DNA of 64,000 nucleotides. Source: Odontocerum albicorne (Eukaryota > Arthropoda > Insecta > Trichoptera > Odontoceridae). The stretch lies in contig OX463849.1 in the NCBI GenBank assembly GCA_949825065.1, positions 434,001 through 498,000 on the forward strand, read 5' to 3'. Below the pieces are notes generated by a model, which saw nothing but the letters and a program-made list of their open reading frames with translations, was not told the origin of the DNA and did no database searches. This document shows, in pieces, positions 47,403 through 58,169 of this stretch. Made by a program: the position numbers and the translations under genes. The stretch's first letter is position 1; each line of letters opens with the position of its first letter.

Positions 47403-48078
47403 TTTGAAAATACATTTTTTGTTAGTTTGTCTTTAAACACTGTTTTATAACGTTCAGAAACGTTATAAAAAAAACTCCGTAACCCGCATGGCACGGGTTC
47501 ATTCGTCAAGTTTAATAACATTTATATTTAAAACAGAATTCTTCGAACCTAGATTTCTAAAAATGTAAATGAATTTCGACCAGCGTACTACAATATATTC
47601 GAGAACGGCCCTTAACTTGCTTAACTTGCGTGCATCGTATACCCGATAGAGTGACCACGGGTTAGTGATCACCAATCACCAGTCACCAGTCACCAGTCTC
47701 CACGAGTCACCAGTCATTAATCTTCTGTCACTGGGGATCGGATCAGCGGCATGCGCCGACTAAGGGGCAACAGTCTCAGCGAGGTGAGCACGAGCACGAG
47801 GACGTGTACGAGCACGTGTACGAGTAGCATAAACAGTAGCGATATGTTAACACATGTGTCATGTTACATATAATACAATAATATTTGAGCTTACGAGTAC
47901 CGGCCAACATGCGAGTAGTGATACGGAAACATGCCCAGAGATCTGAGAACTCCATTTAGAACATTAGCAGGAGTCATTTAATTTAATTTACGAGTATAAA
48001 TGAAACACTTCCATCGGTTCATGTTGATGCTATTTATGAACTGCATAATCATCATCATTATTACAGAAAGTCCCTCAT
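47403..48078. other. No gene recognised
   Basis: Contains TCACCAGTCACCAG microrepeats (47675-47715), GAGCACGAG runs and octamers near 47818, 47893 and 47991. It ends in a short AT segment (about 48079-48092) that looks like the displaced end of the SINE described at 48654. Confidence 0.4.
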
Positions 48079-48094
48079 ATTATATTGTATTGTA

Positions 48095-48650
48095 CAGGGT
48101 GGCCTATCAAAGGCTGAAGGATGTACATCGCCGAACTTCAAAAGGCTGAAGGATGCCATCGTCGCTCTGACAGTGTGCGCAGTAGCTCCATCCTGTTGGA
48201 ACCATACCTTCTGATTATTTTCGACCGCTGGGCGTAAAAATATTTCAAGCATTGTCCTATACAGGGCGCCGTTGATTCTTCCTGGCTGACCTTCCTCATT
48301 TTCAAAGAAATAGGGGCCGATAACTCTTTCAGCCATAACACCGCACCAAACAGTGCATTTTTGGGGGTGCAATTGATGCTGATATAACTCCCTGGGATTC
48401 TCAGTAGCCCAAAATCTGCAGTTTTGTTTGTTGATGTGTCCGTTTAAATGAAAATGGCCCTCATCACTCATTATCAAGTTAGTCAAAAAGCTGTTACCTC
48501 TGGCTAGGGGTCGAAATCGAAATCGAATGGCTTTCTGCAGGCGCTGCTGCGATATTACGGTAGTAAAACTCTACAATCTGTAAAAAAAAATATTGAAAAT
48601 GAAGAAGTTATGATTTTTCCAAATCTTACAGTATTTTAGTGGCCATCCTA
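48095..48650 (-). mobile_element. Deleted IS630/Tc1-mariner-superfamily element with transposase relic
   Basis: The ends CAGGGTGGCC (48095) and, on the reverse strand, TAGGATGGCC (48650) form short inverted repeats flanked by TA (48093-48094, 48651-48652). The reverse strand encodes LTNLIMSDEGHFHLNGHIN, FWATENPRE, CTVWCGVMAERVIGPYFFEN and KVWFQQDGATAHTVRATM (48490-48160). This is the central DDE region of a widespread arthropod family in which SDE and QQDGA carry the first two acidic catalytic residues. The N-terminal DNA-binding part and the third catalytic residue are absent; the frame runs straight into the terminal repeat, and FGDV/HPSAF is duplicated at the junction (48110-48165). It is a non-autonomous remnant. 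Confidence 0.78.
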
Positions 48651-48653
48651 TAC

Positions 48654-48851
48654 TTTCGTTGTATACAATACAACCTGGCTGGCTTATTGCCATGTGGAAA
48701 TTCTTCCAACTAACCAGAAAGTTTTTAAGGAGGCCCTAAATGAAAACCAGACTGGAATCCTTTTTAAAAAATCAGGTTCCAGCGGGATATGAACCCGCAA
48801 CCTCTAGATCGGGAGACAGGCGTCTTACCAATTTGGCCGCGGAGGTCGTCT
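48654..48851 (-). mobile_element. tRNA-derived SINE, family S, copy 3 (reverse)
   Basis: On the reverse strand: GACGACCTCCGCGGCCAAAT, B-box GGTTCATATCC, TTTTTAAAAAGGATTCCAGT, CTGGTTTTCATTTAGGG, GTTGGAAGAATTTCCACATG and CAGGTTGTATTGTATACAAC, ending AACGAAAGTA at 48651. The missing tail end (ATTGTATT) sits at 48079-48092, across the transposon, so the SINE was present first and the transposon entered its tail at a TA. Confidence 0.83.
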
Positions 48852-50005
48852 CATCATACGGTATGCAGACAGAACAGATCTCCACTACTTAACGCGCATC
48901 TTTAAATTTTGTCACGTACCCGACCCGTGGCAGGGATTATACAATAATATGTGATATAATGATTATATCTTTAACACTTTTAACATACGAGTATGTCTTC
49001 CCCGTTTCTGAGTTTCTGAATTTCTAAATTGGAGTGTTCCTTTCTTCGTCCTTCTCAAACTTCTCGTAACTTCTTCCTTATTCACTTTTACTTTTGCTAA
49101 AATGTTTAAATATGTACTCATTCTTTATATAATACTTTATACGAGTACATACTCGTACCATAGTCATATAATCTCAATGTTCCTTTCATCATCTTTGACG
49201 GTATACTCGTATGATACACCTATCTTCATTTCCCATTTTGTTTAATGATCTCGCCCCTTACTTTCCATTGCTTTTCTACAGATTTGATCGCTTAGTGGGC
49301 AAATGTAAGATTTGCTGGTATATTGTTAGGTTGGAACCGAAATGGAACCGAGAGTGAAGTATGGGCAGCTTTTCATCTCTGGAAATACAATACTTCAGTC
49401 GTTAAATATATTGTAATATATTGTAGACCTTGACATTTCCTATGTTGTTCTTTTTTCAGCATTCTCGCATTTGGACCCCGCAGGACCATAAAACTCTCTC
49501 ATGGTGAAGGTGCAGGAAAAATATCCGCGATATATCTGTATTAGTGAGTAGTGAGTTGGAGTCTGGTATATATCCATGGCTTTATCCCACTTACTTTCTA
49601 CTGGTCACGATTGGATACAATTCCTTGAGCTTGCCAAAAAATCTACGGCTATATGTGGTCAGACATGTTCTCGTGTGTTGTCCAGAATGACTACGAGTAG
49701 AAAGACTAGCGTTAATATTTTTAACAATTACACTAGACTGCGCCGGCAGGGACTTTTCTCAATCACATACACAAAAACGGCTCTCTTGTTGCGGTGCTTT
49801 AACTATGCCGAGAATCATAAATAATTAAACCCGACACCCCCGAGTCGAAAAACACCAGCGTCAGAGGTTATCACGTCACACGTCTCAGTGGAAATACTAG
49901 TATATGTAACATAAACTATTATATTGTATTAAAAGTGAATGTATACCTTTACTCAAGTTGACAATGAAAGTGGAAGAAATCGTTCTTTTGAAAATGTAAA
50001 TATTC
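48852..50005. other. No gene recognised
   Basis: AT-rich DNA with octamers near 48987, 49140, 49149 (an inverted pair two bases apart), 49202 and 49691. Open frames stay below 85 codons and none has a recognisable domain. Confidence 0.4.
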
Positions 50006-50009
50006 ATTA

Positions 50010-50470
50010 AAGATTATATACCCTGTATAAAATGATTCACCCATATTCATTAGAAATTGTATACCCTGTATACCCCCTATAAAATAATAAACTCATATTC
50101 ATTAGATTGTATACCCAGTATACCCTCTATAAAATAATAAACCTATATTCATTGGATATTGTATACCCTGTATACCCTCTATAAAACAATAAACCCACAT
50201 TCATTAGAGATTGTATACCCTCTATAAAACAATAAACCCTTATTAGTTAGAGATTGTATACCGTGTATGTCATCTTTAAAATAATAAACCCATATTCATT
50301 AGTTTATATACCCTGTATACCCTCTATAAAACAATAAGCCCATATTCATTAGAGATTGTATACTCTCTATAAAACAATAAACCCATATTCATTAGAGATT
50401 GTATACTCTCTATAAAACAATAAACCCATATTCATTAGAGATTGTATACCCTGTATACTCTCTATAAAAT
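50010..50470. repeat. Irregular about 50-bp tandem repeat
   Basis: About nine to ten degenerate copies of ATTGTATACCCTGTATACCC, TCTATAAAATAATAAACCCA and TATTCATTAGAG, some lacking one of the CTGTATACCC segments. Confidence 0.85.
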
Positions 50471-50779
50471 AAAAGGATAACCCTTCTTATTAAAACTTTT
50501 ATTTATTGCGGCAAGTCAAAGAGGACATTTCGACATGCGTGGAATACCATTCTTCTCGCTTTTACATTTCAGTCTCTCATTTCAAAGTGTGAAAACCAAA
50601 GCTGCGCACGGATGTTAATATTCTAGAACGTTGACTAACAACGACCAGACGAAGTACACTTTCACTATCAATGTGAACCGATAGTACCACAGTACACGTT
50701 CACAAAATACTGTAGTAAAAGTGTACATTCGTAATAAATGTGCACTGACCATACATAACAAGATTTAGGTATTGACTCC

Positions 50780-51185
50780 ATCATAAGCTATTGTGCTTTT
50801 TTATCGGATTGAATCGAAAGCGTAAACACCGGCAGCAGGAATCGCGCAACAGGGAGATGCGGGGAGGCGCACCGGCCCAGGGGACGGGCAGCGAATGGGC
50901 AGCGAATGGGCAGCGCCTCGCCTCGCCTCGCCTGGATGGCGCGTGGTGCCACTTACCTATACATACCGCTATCTGTCTGTCCACGTTGCTGCCTGTACCG
51001 CGTGTACCGTCTCCCGTTTGCATCTTTTATCTCCTGGCTCCCACAATACCTTGAGCCCCGTCCCCATCCCCGTCCCCGTCCCCGTAGTGCGCATCTGCTC
51101 GTGCCTGCAATATGATGCACTGCCGTACAGTGGCGGACTACCGCGACCTGTAGCTGTAGCTGTGGCCGCTCGCGTTATAATATGA
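50780..51185. other. CG-rich patch, no gene recognised
   Basis: Contains AATGGGCAGCG and CGCCTCGCCT microrepeats and a CCCCGTCCCC run. Overlapping frames on both strands show no domain. A (GT)n run follows at 51291-51303. Confidence 0.25.
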
Positions 51186-51718
51186 CAACTCTCTTTTGTC
51201 TTCTGATTTGTTTCTTTGTTTTATAAGGATTTGAACTCTTCTTTTATTTTCCGTCTTTGCGCTGCAGTAAGTAAATCAAGGATTATGTGTGTGTGTGTGT
51301 GTGCGTGCATTTATATTTAAAAAACAATGGTACCTACTACATATTTGTTATGGTTGAAATAGTATTGCTGCTTGTTTGTTGTAATTTATTTGTACAAGGA
51401 GTGTGAGCTGTCCTCGTATTAGTAAGGGTGTATCTCAACTGGTGGGGTGTTATAAGATGAACTTAGACCTTCTGATAACTTTTCTCTTTAATGTATTTCC
51501 TCTTCCGTTGCCTTTAAATAAATACATACACGTATATATGTAGATACAAATATACTCGTAGCATGTTACTAACATTTAGACTATATGAGTATTTATTTAT
51601 TCAACCTCTCCGTGAACCGAGCAGGAATGTACAGATTAGCAGGAGTATTCAATGTACAGAATTCAAATAAAAAAACTTCGCTAAACCAAGACGCTTAACA
51701 TAATCAGCCCAACCCGGG

Positions 51719-51779
51719 CAAGGCAAGGCAAGGCATGGCATGGCATGGCATGGCATGGCATGGCATGGCATGGCATGGC
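51719..51779. repeat. (GGCAT)n pentanucleotide microsatellite
   Basis: Starts as GGCAAGGCAAGGCAAGGCAT and continues as about nine to ten perfect GGCAT repeats. Confidence 0.95.
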
Positions 51780-52964
51780 TAGGGAGGGAAGGGATAAGCT
51801 CTAAACTTGAAGACGAAATTTACACAAGCATTGCGAGTAGCTCCTGTTGCAAGGAAACTGGGCTCATGAATCATGTAAAAACTGGGCATGATGTTTTTAT
51901 TTCTGCAGATATTTAACTTGCATTCGTTGGTATATATGCATTTTTTATAGCTTAATAAATGTCAAACAGACGAACACATCTATTGAATAATAAGAAAGGA
52001 GAATTTTACATAAATATATACCATCACGCAATTTTTCTGCCCTGTTAGGGTAGGCAGGTATGACAGAACGCCAGACTTTTTGTGTAGTATCGGTAGAAAG
52101 ACTGTAGAATAGGTGGATAGTTGCCCCTCTATCCTCGTTTTGCGTTCCTTATGTTTAGCCCATCGCACATTGTAAGCACCTCGATCGGACCGCTTATGTC
52201 ATCACCCTGCGCTTACTTAGCTTCTTACACGTTTATCGTGTGCAAAGGCCGTCCGATTATTTATGATAATGCGAGGACCACACAAAAGGGACGTTTTATT
52301 ACAATACAACAACATGAAAGCTATTTTTAAAGAATTTTACTAGCCATAATTTAACAATGTTCACAGGTTACACAAAATAAAAATGACTTATCTATGTGAC
52401 GCATACGTTCGGTACACTTTCCTACCTAGACACACGCCCTTCATCCAAATACTTTTTCTACGACTCCTACGATTTTTTTAAATCAAGTGAATGATATTTT
52501 ATACGATCCTTATAAAATATCATTCACTTGATCTAACCATACTTTCTTTGGTATTTCTTTACCATGCATTTTACTCACATGTGCATTATATGTTTGTTTT
52601 CTTAGTTTTTTTTATTCATCTACTCGTATATGCCCAAACCATCAGAACTCTTCAATTTTAAGTTAATATTCATCTCCAATCAATCTAATCCCATAATCGG
52701 TCATACTATACATTGTCACCTTATGTGTTATTCTCACGGCATGCATGTCTACAGCATTCATTCGAAGATAGTTGAAGACATTTTAGCTGAGAGATCAGGG
52801 AAGGAATATGAGCAAGAAGTGAAGTTAGACGAGATGTTTGGATATGGTGAGAGATGAGACCTGTTCATGGATAGAACGCCGTGGAGATCTGTCCTCCTTG
52901 TACGAGTATATCTCAAAAGGGACTTAGCGTGATAGTATATAAATTATATTTTTAAGCCTTTCGT
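51780..52964. other. No gene recognised; one perfect hairpin
   Basis: Apart from the hairpin listed separately, nothing can be named. The reverse strand near 52060-52160 gives VLSYLPTLTGQ, reminiscent of LINE-tail phrases elsewhere in the window, but it is too short to call. Octamers occur near 52619 and 52901. Confidence 0.35.
52482..52532. repeat. Perfect 22-bp inverted repeat, 7-nt loop
   Basis: The arm 52482-52503 (ATCAAGTGAATGATATTTTA then TA) is the exact reverse complement of 52511-52532, around CGATCCT. It would form a hairpin in single-stranded DNA or RNA. There is no T-run or gene beside it to make it a terminator; it may be a small foldback insertion. Confidence 0.9.
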
Positions 52965-53085
52965 CAATATAACATAGGTATCCTGCGTCAATATAGATAT
53001 CCTGTGTCAATATAGGTATCCTGCGTCAATATAGATATCCTGCGTCAATATAGGTATCCTGCGTCAATATCGGTATCCTGCGAGA
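52965..53085. repeat. 19-bp minisatellite, about 6 copies
   Basis: The unit is ATCCTGCGTCAATATAGRT, with GTATCC/ATATCC alternation. Confidence 0.9.
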
Positions 53086-54130
53086 GGTATTATTCTAATT
53101 TATCCTAAACCGATTACAAAATGCTTGAACTAAATCGCATCTCGCAATATGTCGCTAATCGTGATAAAGATCGCTTGATCTAGACTAAGACTAGTAACGA
53201 TAGTGTAATGTACTGTACTAGTTACTGTACTAGTTACTAGTATCAAACGTACGAGTATTAGCATCAAAATGCAAATTATTAATTAACTGTACAAGTATAA
53301 TGTAAAAAGACATGCGTGGCGGGAGGAACATAACATAAATGACATATTTGACAGCCAAAAGGGGGGGGGAGTGGGGGGGCAGACTCGACCGATTTTCCTG
53401 GCATATTTAGATTGCCAGTCCGCCTCTGCCCATTGCCTGTTGTCCCTCCCCTCCTGGCACAGTATTATTAGGTAATGCACAATGAAGAGGAAGTGGACCG
53501 AGGCCGTTCTTATTGATCAGTCGTGTTAAATATTCTTCACGTTCTGTCAACGCAACACAATTTGCAGGATTCTTCTTAATTGGTGTTATTAAGTTTGATA
53601 AACTGGATCAAATGGATTTTTTCTCCTTTTCATAAAAAATGTTAATTTATTATAAAACGCGTTTTGTGAGTTGATTCGTACTCATCATGCATGCATCCAA
53701 ATAATGGTTCATATTATGTGGGACAGTTAAGGGGCACAAATTTAACTGAGTGCGTATCATAAATGGTAGCGATGAGATCTATGTCATGTACGAGTATTTA
53801 AGGTTAACTGCTACGAGTCAAATAGCAAAACGATAATAACCATCGACATCCGAGGACTCCGAGGTTTGATAGTCGGTATAATGCGCGGCCACTCTCCACC
53901 GTCACCGTCTCAGGCAGGCTCGGGCCGTGCGGAGTGAGTACAGCGTGTGGCCAGTTGCGGTGGCGCTACGGAGTGGCGGTGGAGGTGGAGGAATGCAGTG
54001 AATGTGGCGAATAGTGTAATATAATGCGTTACGGCAGTGTTATGTTATGGCGGGTGTTGCGCACTGCCCAGGCGCCAGCGCTTGATTGCCCCCACTTCGG
54101 TTTAATTCGGTCACAGTACAAAAACCATCG
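53086..54130. other. No gene recognised; G-run and CG-rich patch
   Basis: Two G-runs (GGGGGGGGG AGT GGGGGGG, about 53361-53379) could support G-quadruplex structure. A CG-rich patch lies at 53885-54005. Octamers occur near 53250 and 53789. Beyond the region, a small hairpin AATCAAGAAGTG / CACTTCTTGATT lies at 54168-54200. Confidence 0.35.
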
Positions 54131-54599
54131 AAACCTTCTTAAATAATGGCCGTGAAGAAACCAAATTAATCAAGAAGTGATAGCTGCCACTTCTTGATTA
54201 TTTTGGAAGAATAAATACATATTGGAAAAATAAATACACGTAGGTATGCTTTCAAACATGTTTTGAATATACGTTATTATTTATTTATTATTACACATGG
54301 CAAGAAATATACATAATTTGCGAAAAAACAACAGGTAATTTAATTTGGATATACATTATTTTAATGGATCTGGGTTTGTCGCCTTTCATTTGTCGTATCC
54401 CCAGTAAACTAGGCTTTTGCCTGTATCTCACTGAGGATTATATTATAATACAGTTTTCGCATTTTCGTTTGATGTTTTTTTTTTTTATTTCTGATTATTA
54501 TTATTATTGGTACGATACTTATTATATTGATAATTACTGTAATTATGCAAGGAGTTCTATTTCCAAAACAGGTTTCAGAACATCTTTATTTTTCAAATA

Positions 54600-54800
54600 T
54601 TATTTGACAGTTGTGCAACGAATGAATGAAGAAAGACTAACAAACAAATATACAGTACAAATGTGAGTGGAAGACGTGGTAGAGGAAGACCAAAAAAAGT
54701 ACGGCTGGAGAAATCGTTGGAGCTGTATAGGTGTAGAAGAGGCGAAATATGTGTGTCACTCCTCCTTTCCTATCCCGAAATGGTGACGGCTTAATGATAT
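54600..54800 (+). pseudogene. LINE ORF2 3'-end relic
   Basis: RMNEERLTNKYT continues, after a frame change, into a GRRGRGRP-like basic stretch (GTGGAAGACGTGGTAGAGGAAG) and then VEEAKYVCHSSFPIPKW. It is homologous to the relic at 38.53-38.83 kb. No RT core is nearby, so it is a 5'-truncated copy, as LINEs usually leave. Confidence 0.5.
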
Positions 54801-55189
54801 GTATGTATGTGGAAGGGTTGGTGTTGGTGTTTTGGTAAAAATATTGGGATTTCCGCTTTGAAAATGACGAACTAGTGAAGGGCAGTCTCTATAGTGCAAT
54901 CTACATATGTTTACAAGCTTTATTCAATTCTAAAGAATTGCCCCACATAGATAAGCCCGCTCCAGTTAGCGCCCCTCCACTCGGCCCGAGCCCCCGTGCC
55001 CTGGTCACCCGCACTCCTGACCCCAGCTGCTTAGCACTCGCCATCAACAGACACAGTCGGTATTCTGAGTGATTGTGTATAATCATCGGAGCATTCGTGC
55101 ACGTATCTGAAGAACCTTAACATACTATAAGCTGTAGGTAGGGTGATACTGGCATTGTGCTGCTTCTACTGGTGTGCCTTAGAAAGATA

Positions 55190-55880
55190 GACACGAGAAA
55201 GGAGATAGAAAACTTCATCAACCCATCAATTAAGGCTCCTACGAGTACACACGGACCCGTCACTTCTAACAAGCGATCATTGTTATACAGCAGAGTCTAT
55301 GGGATTTGTTGAAGACAATATCAAGGAATGTAAAAAGTGTTTCCCAAACCCAATGATTTGCAACAAACAACAATTGTGAAACTGCGATTTCTACAAGAAG
55401 TATGTTATACGTGTATAAAAAACATGTCAAAGTAGAGTAGAGCAGCCCTCGGTGTCTTGTATGTTAAGAAGCAGTGAAGCAGTTGTACAGTGAACATTTC
55501 TACAAGAAATGTATACGAAAAAAATAGTAAAACATATCAAGGAAGACTCACACTTCTGGTGAACTAACATAATTGGTAACTTTATAAAGCTGAAATTTCT
55601 ACAAAAAGTGAAAAAAAATAGCTAAGCGTGTCACAAGAGACTCGACTCCCACTTCTGGTAACTCGTAAGAAGCAACAATTGAAAAACTTCAGTTTCGAAA
55701 AGAGGCTTAACATATTAGAAACAGAGTGGAAACATATCAAGGCGGACTCCACACCCGGTGTCTTTTATCACGCGACAGTTTTATGTTAAAGCTGAAATAT
55801 CAATAAAAGGTGTATGATATAAGAAAAAATAGCGACGGACATCAAGGAAGACTTCCATACCTGGTGATCAGTAACAAGCA
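55190..55880. repeat. Degenerate about 100-bp repeats
   Basis: Phrases recur at uneven spacing: CATATCAAGGAAGACTC, TTCTACAARAAGTG, CACTTCTGGTRAACT and GCTGAAATWTC (near 55330, 55395, 55500-55610, 55640-55660, 55745-55850). They look like an old, diverged tandem array or several copies of one old element. No coding frame is recognised. Confidence 0.5.
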
Positions 55881-56273
55881 TCCACTTCTACGAGCAGCCC
55901 TGAGTCCGATTGGACTCGCTTTTTTAAGCAAAGGCTGCTTTATCCTGCCCTGGGACTTGCTGAACCACGAACTGCGTAGGATTCTTCTTCGAGAAGCATC
56001 ATGCGGCCGGGCTTTGTCACATTAGTTGTGCTGTCAGTGTTGGGAGGGGTGTGTGTGGAGTGCGGAGTGACGGAACTAAGGTAAGGTAAGACTGAGTTAC
56101 TACTATATTCTCATACCATATACTGTACTCGTATTATACGAAAAGATCAGCCCCGGGCAAATGACGACCTCCCCTCCCCTCCCTTGTATTATATTTTATG
56201 CGACCCGACAACAAAAACTAATTTCTAATGACATTGAGTACTGTCTTGTGCTGTTTGTATAATATAATATATA

Positions 56274-56484
56274 CGGCCTCCGTGGCCTAGTCAGTAAGCA
56301 ACTGTATTGCAGCCAGTGAGTGGTCGGTTCGATTCCCGTTGGTACCCAGTTATTTTTAAATTGTTCCAGTATGGTTTACATTTAAGGTTTGTTTAAATAC
56401 GTTTATAGTCGGTTGGAAGAGATTGCCATATTGCAATAAACTCGCCGGGTTACACTGAATAAAAAGGAAGTGTAATACAAATAC
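56274..56484 (+). mobile_element. tRNA-derived SINE, family S, copy 4
   Basis: The head CGGCCTCCGTGGCCTAGTCA is the best A-box-like match of the family and the B-box GGTTCGATTCC is canonical (about 56328). Then follow GGTACCCAGTTATTTTTAAA, GTTGGAAGAGATTGCCATAT, CGCCGGGTTACACTGAATA and AAGTGTAATACAAATACG. Directly after it, GTATTACACTTCC repeats the tail in inverse orientation, giving a small hairpin (56466-56501). Confidence 0.87.
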
Positions 56485-56639
56485 GTTCGTATTACACTTC
56501 CGTGGACGCAATCGAATGATGTGGATCTGTTGGTTTCCTTTTATTTGTATGATCTTACCAAGTCAGGATTTGTCCGTATCTTCCTGAAGACTAATTGCAT
56601 CCAACTAGAAGGACGTTAAAACGCTTTTTTGTGAAAACA

Positions 56640-57090
56640 GGTAGTTTTGGTTACATCGGGAGTTTGATCCGAAACTTCAGGGCTGCAAGTCAGTTGACCT
56701 ACTAACATAAGCGATACTCTCCTCGAGGACATTCTACGAGTAGCTCTGAACTCGAATTCTCTATTATTAACAGATTAAACATATAAAAAAATATAAATAA
56801 GTTGAGTGTAAGAATATGAAGGTAGTGGCTGCGGCTATTAATTAAGGTACTTCTCCAAATCTGCATATGTCCCAGAAAACCATATTTTGTAAGGAAATCG
56901 CAGGGAACATATCAAGGGAAGACGAACTACAAATAAACCTTTGTAGAGTGAGTGATAGATACGTGATAGTTATACATTCAGCTTTAGGTGTAGTGTAATG
57001 TGTGTGTGTGTAGTGTTCATATACCAACATACATTTTTATAAAACCTTCCAAAAATAATTGCCTTCGAGTGCTTCTTAAAACTGTACACG
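56640..57090 (+). repeat. Dispersed repeat family D, copy 4
   Basis: GCGATACTCTCCTCGAGGAC, CTCTATTATTAACAGATTAA, GTTGAGTGTAAGAATATGAA, GTGGCTGCGGCTATTAATTA, CCATATTTTGTAAGGAAATC, AAGACGAACTACAAA, GTGATAGTTATACATTCAGC and GTGTAGTGTTCATATACC match copies 2 and 3 in order. A TACGAGTA at about 56735 follows the first box. Confidence 0.7.
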
Positions 57091-57546
57091 CCACCCATAT
57101 ATATAACACTAAGACGTTAACCATTCTACGCCACAGGACCAGCAATGGCAATAGCTCTATCATAACATAACATAATACATCGTCCCGTACATTGGATCGA
57201 GTAGGGCACAGAGGTCAATCATTCTTAAAATTGTGAAGTAATTTAATATAAATCAAATTGAATGTATGATTTACAGAATGTACCGATATTTCTGAACACA
57301 CGGCCGATTGAATTACTTAGCCGGAGAAGCAGCGCTTGCCTTAACCAGAGAGCCGAACCAGTTGCGGAAGATCTGCCATCGAGTCGTCCTCCAGTTCTCC
57401 CGTTAGTTCCAGGAGGTCGCACTGCACCGCAATGCAGCGCAATGCGCTTCCACTCGGTTCTGTGGAACTCGGTTATAACGAGATTCAAGGGACCGTCATG
57501 ACTTCGGGTTATATATAAAAACCGAATACTTTTATTGAATTTGTAA

Positions 57547-57724
57547 TTTGTTTTATCAAACACTGTTTATTCCACTTTATATAACGGTATAACGTTACTG
57601 GTTTCAAGGTTTTCACCTCATCAACAGGTATTGTTTGTGCTCCCTGATGATGAGGTGAAAACCTTGAAACCTGTAGGGTTATACCGTTACATAAAGTGGA
57701 ATAAATAGTGTTTGATAAAACAAA
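57547..57724. mobile_element. Foldback element, complete, 178 bp
   Basis: TTTGTTTTATCAAACACTGT opens the left arm and its reverse complement (with one change) closes the right arm at 57724. The arms cover nearly the whole element with few mismatches, meeting around AGGTATTGTTTGTGCTCCC. The truncated relative is at 2731-2856. Nothing is encoded. A clear target duplication is not visible. Confidence 0.85.
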
Positions 57725-58169
57725 TGACAATGTCTTGAAACCTCCACAACGAGAATGCTTTAACTATATGATAAATAATATCGTTGGCTAAGAGTGCTAA
57801 AGAACTTATCCGATGAAGGAGTAAGGTGTCCTACCATCGGATCGAAACTCCGAACAAGCTATCCATCACTTGGAGAAGAGAGTTTGCTTAATTAGCTGCA
57901 AGTCTTTATATTTTCGGGCGCTGATTGCAAGCCTGTCTTGGTGCAGTAATTCCAAATCACTCCAGGTGGTTGGTTGCACAGAACTTTTTCTTTGAGGTAA
58001 TAACGTCCAGGAGTCTTCAAACCGCAGTTTGTATGAATATTTCCTGACGGCGAATACATGAGCGCACGGATATCAGTGATCTTAGGGTCTCCTGCAGATC
58101 ACCCCGGACGAATATTTTTGTAGCTTGTCACGCTGTCGAACTTTTTTAAAAACGTGTGTTCTAAGTAAG

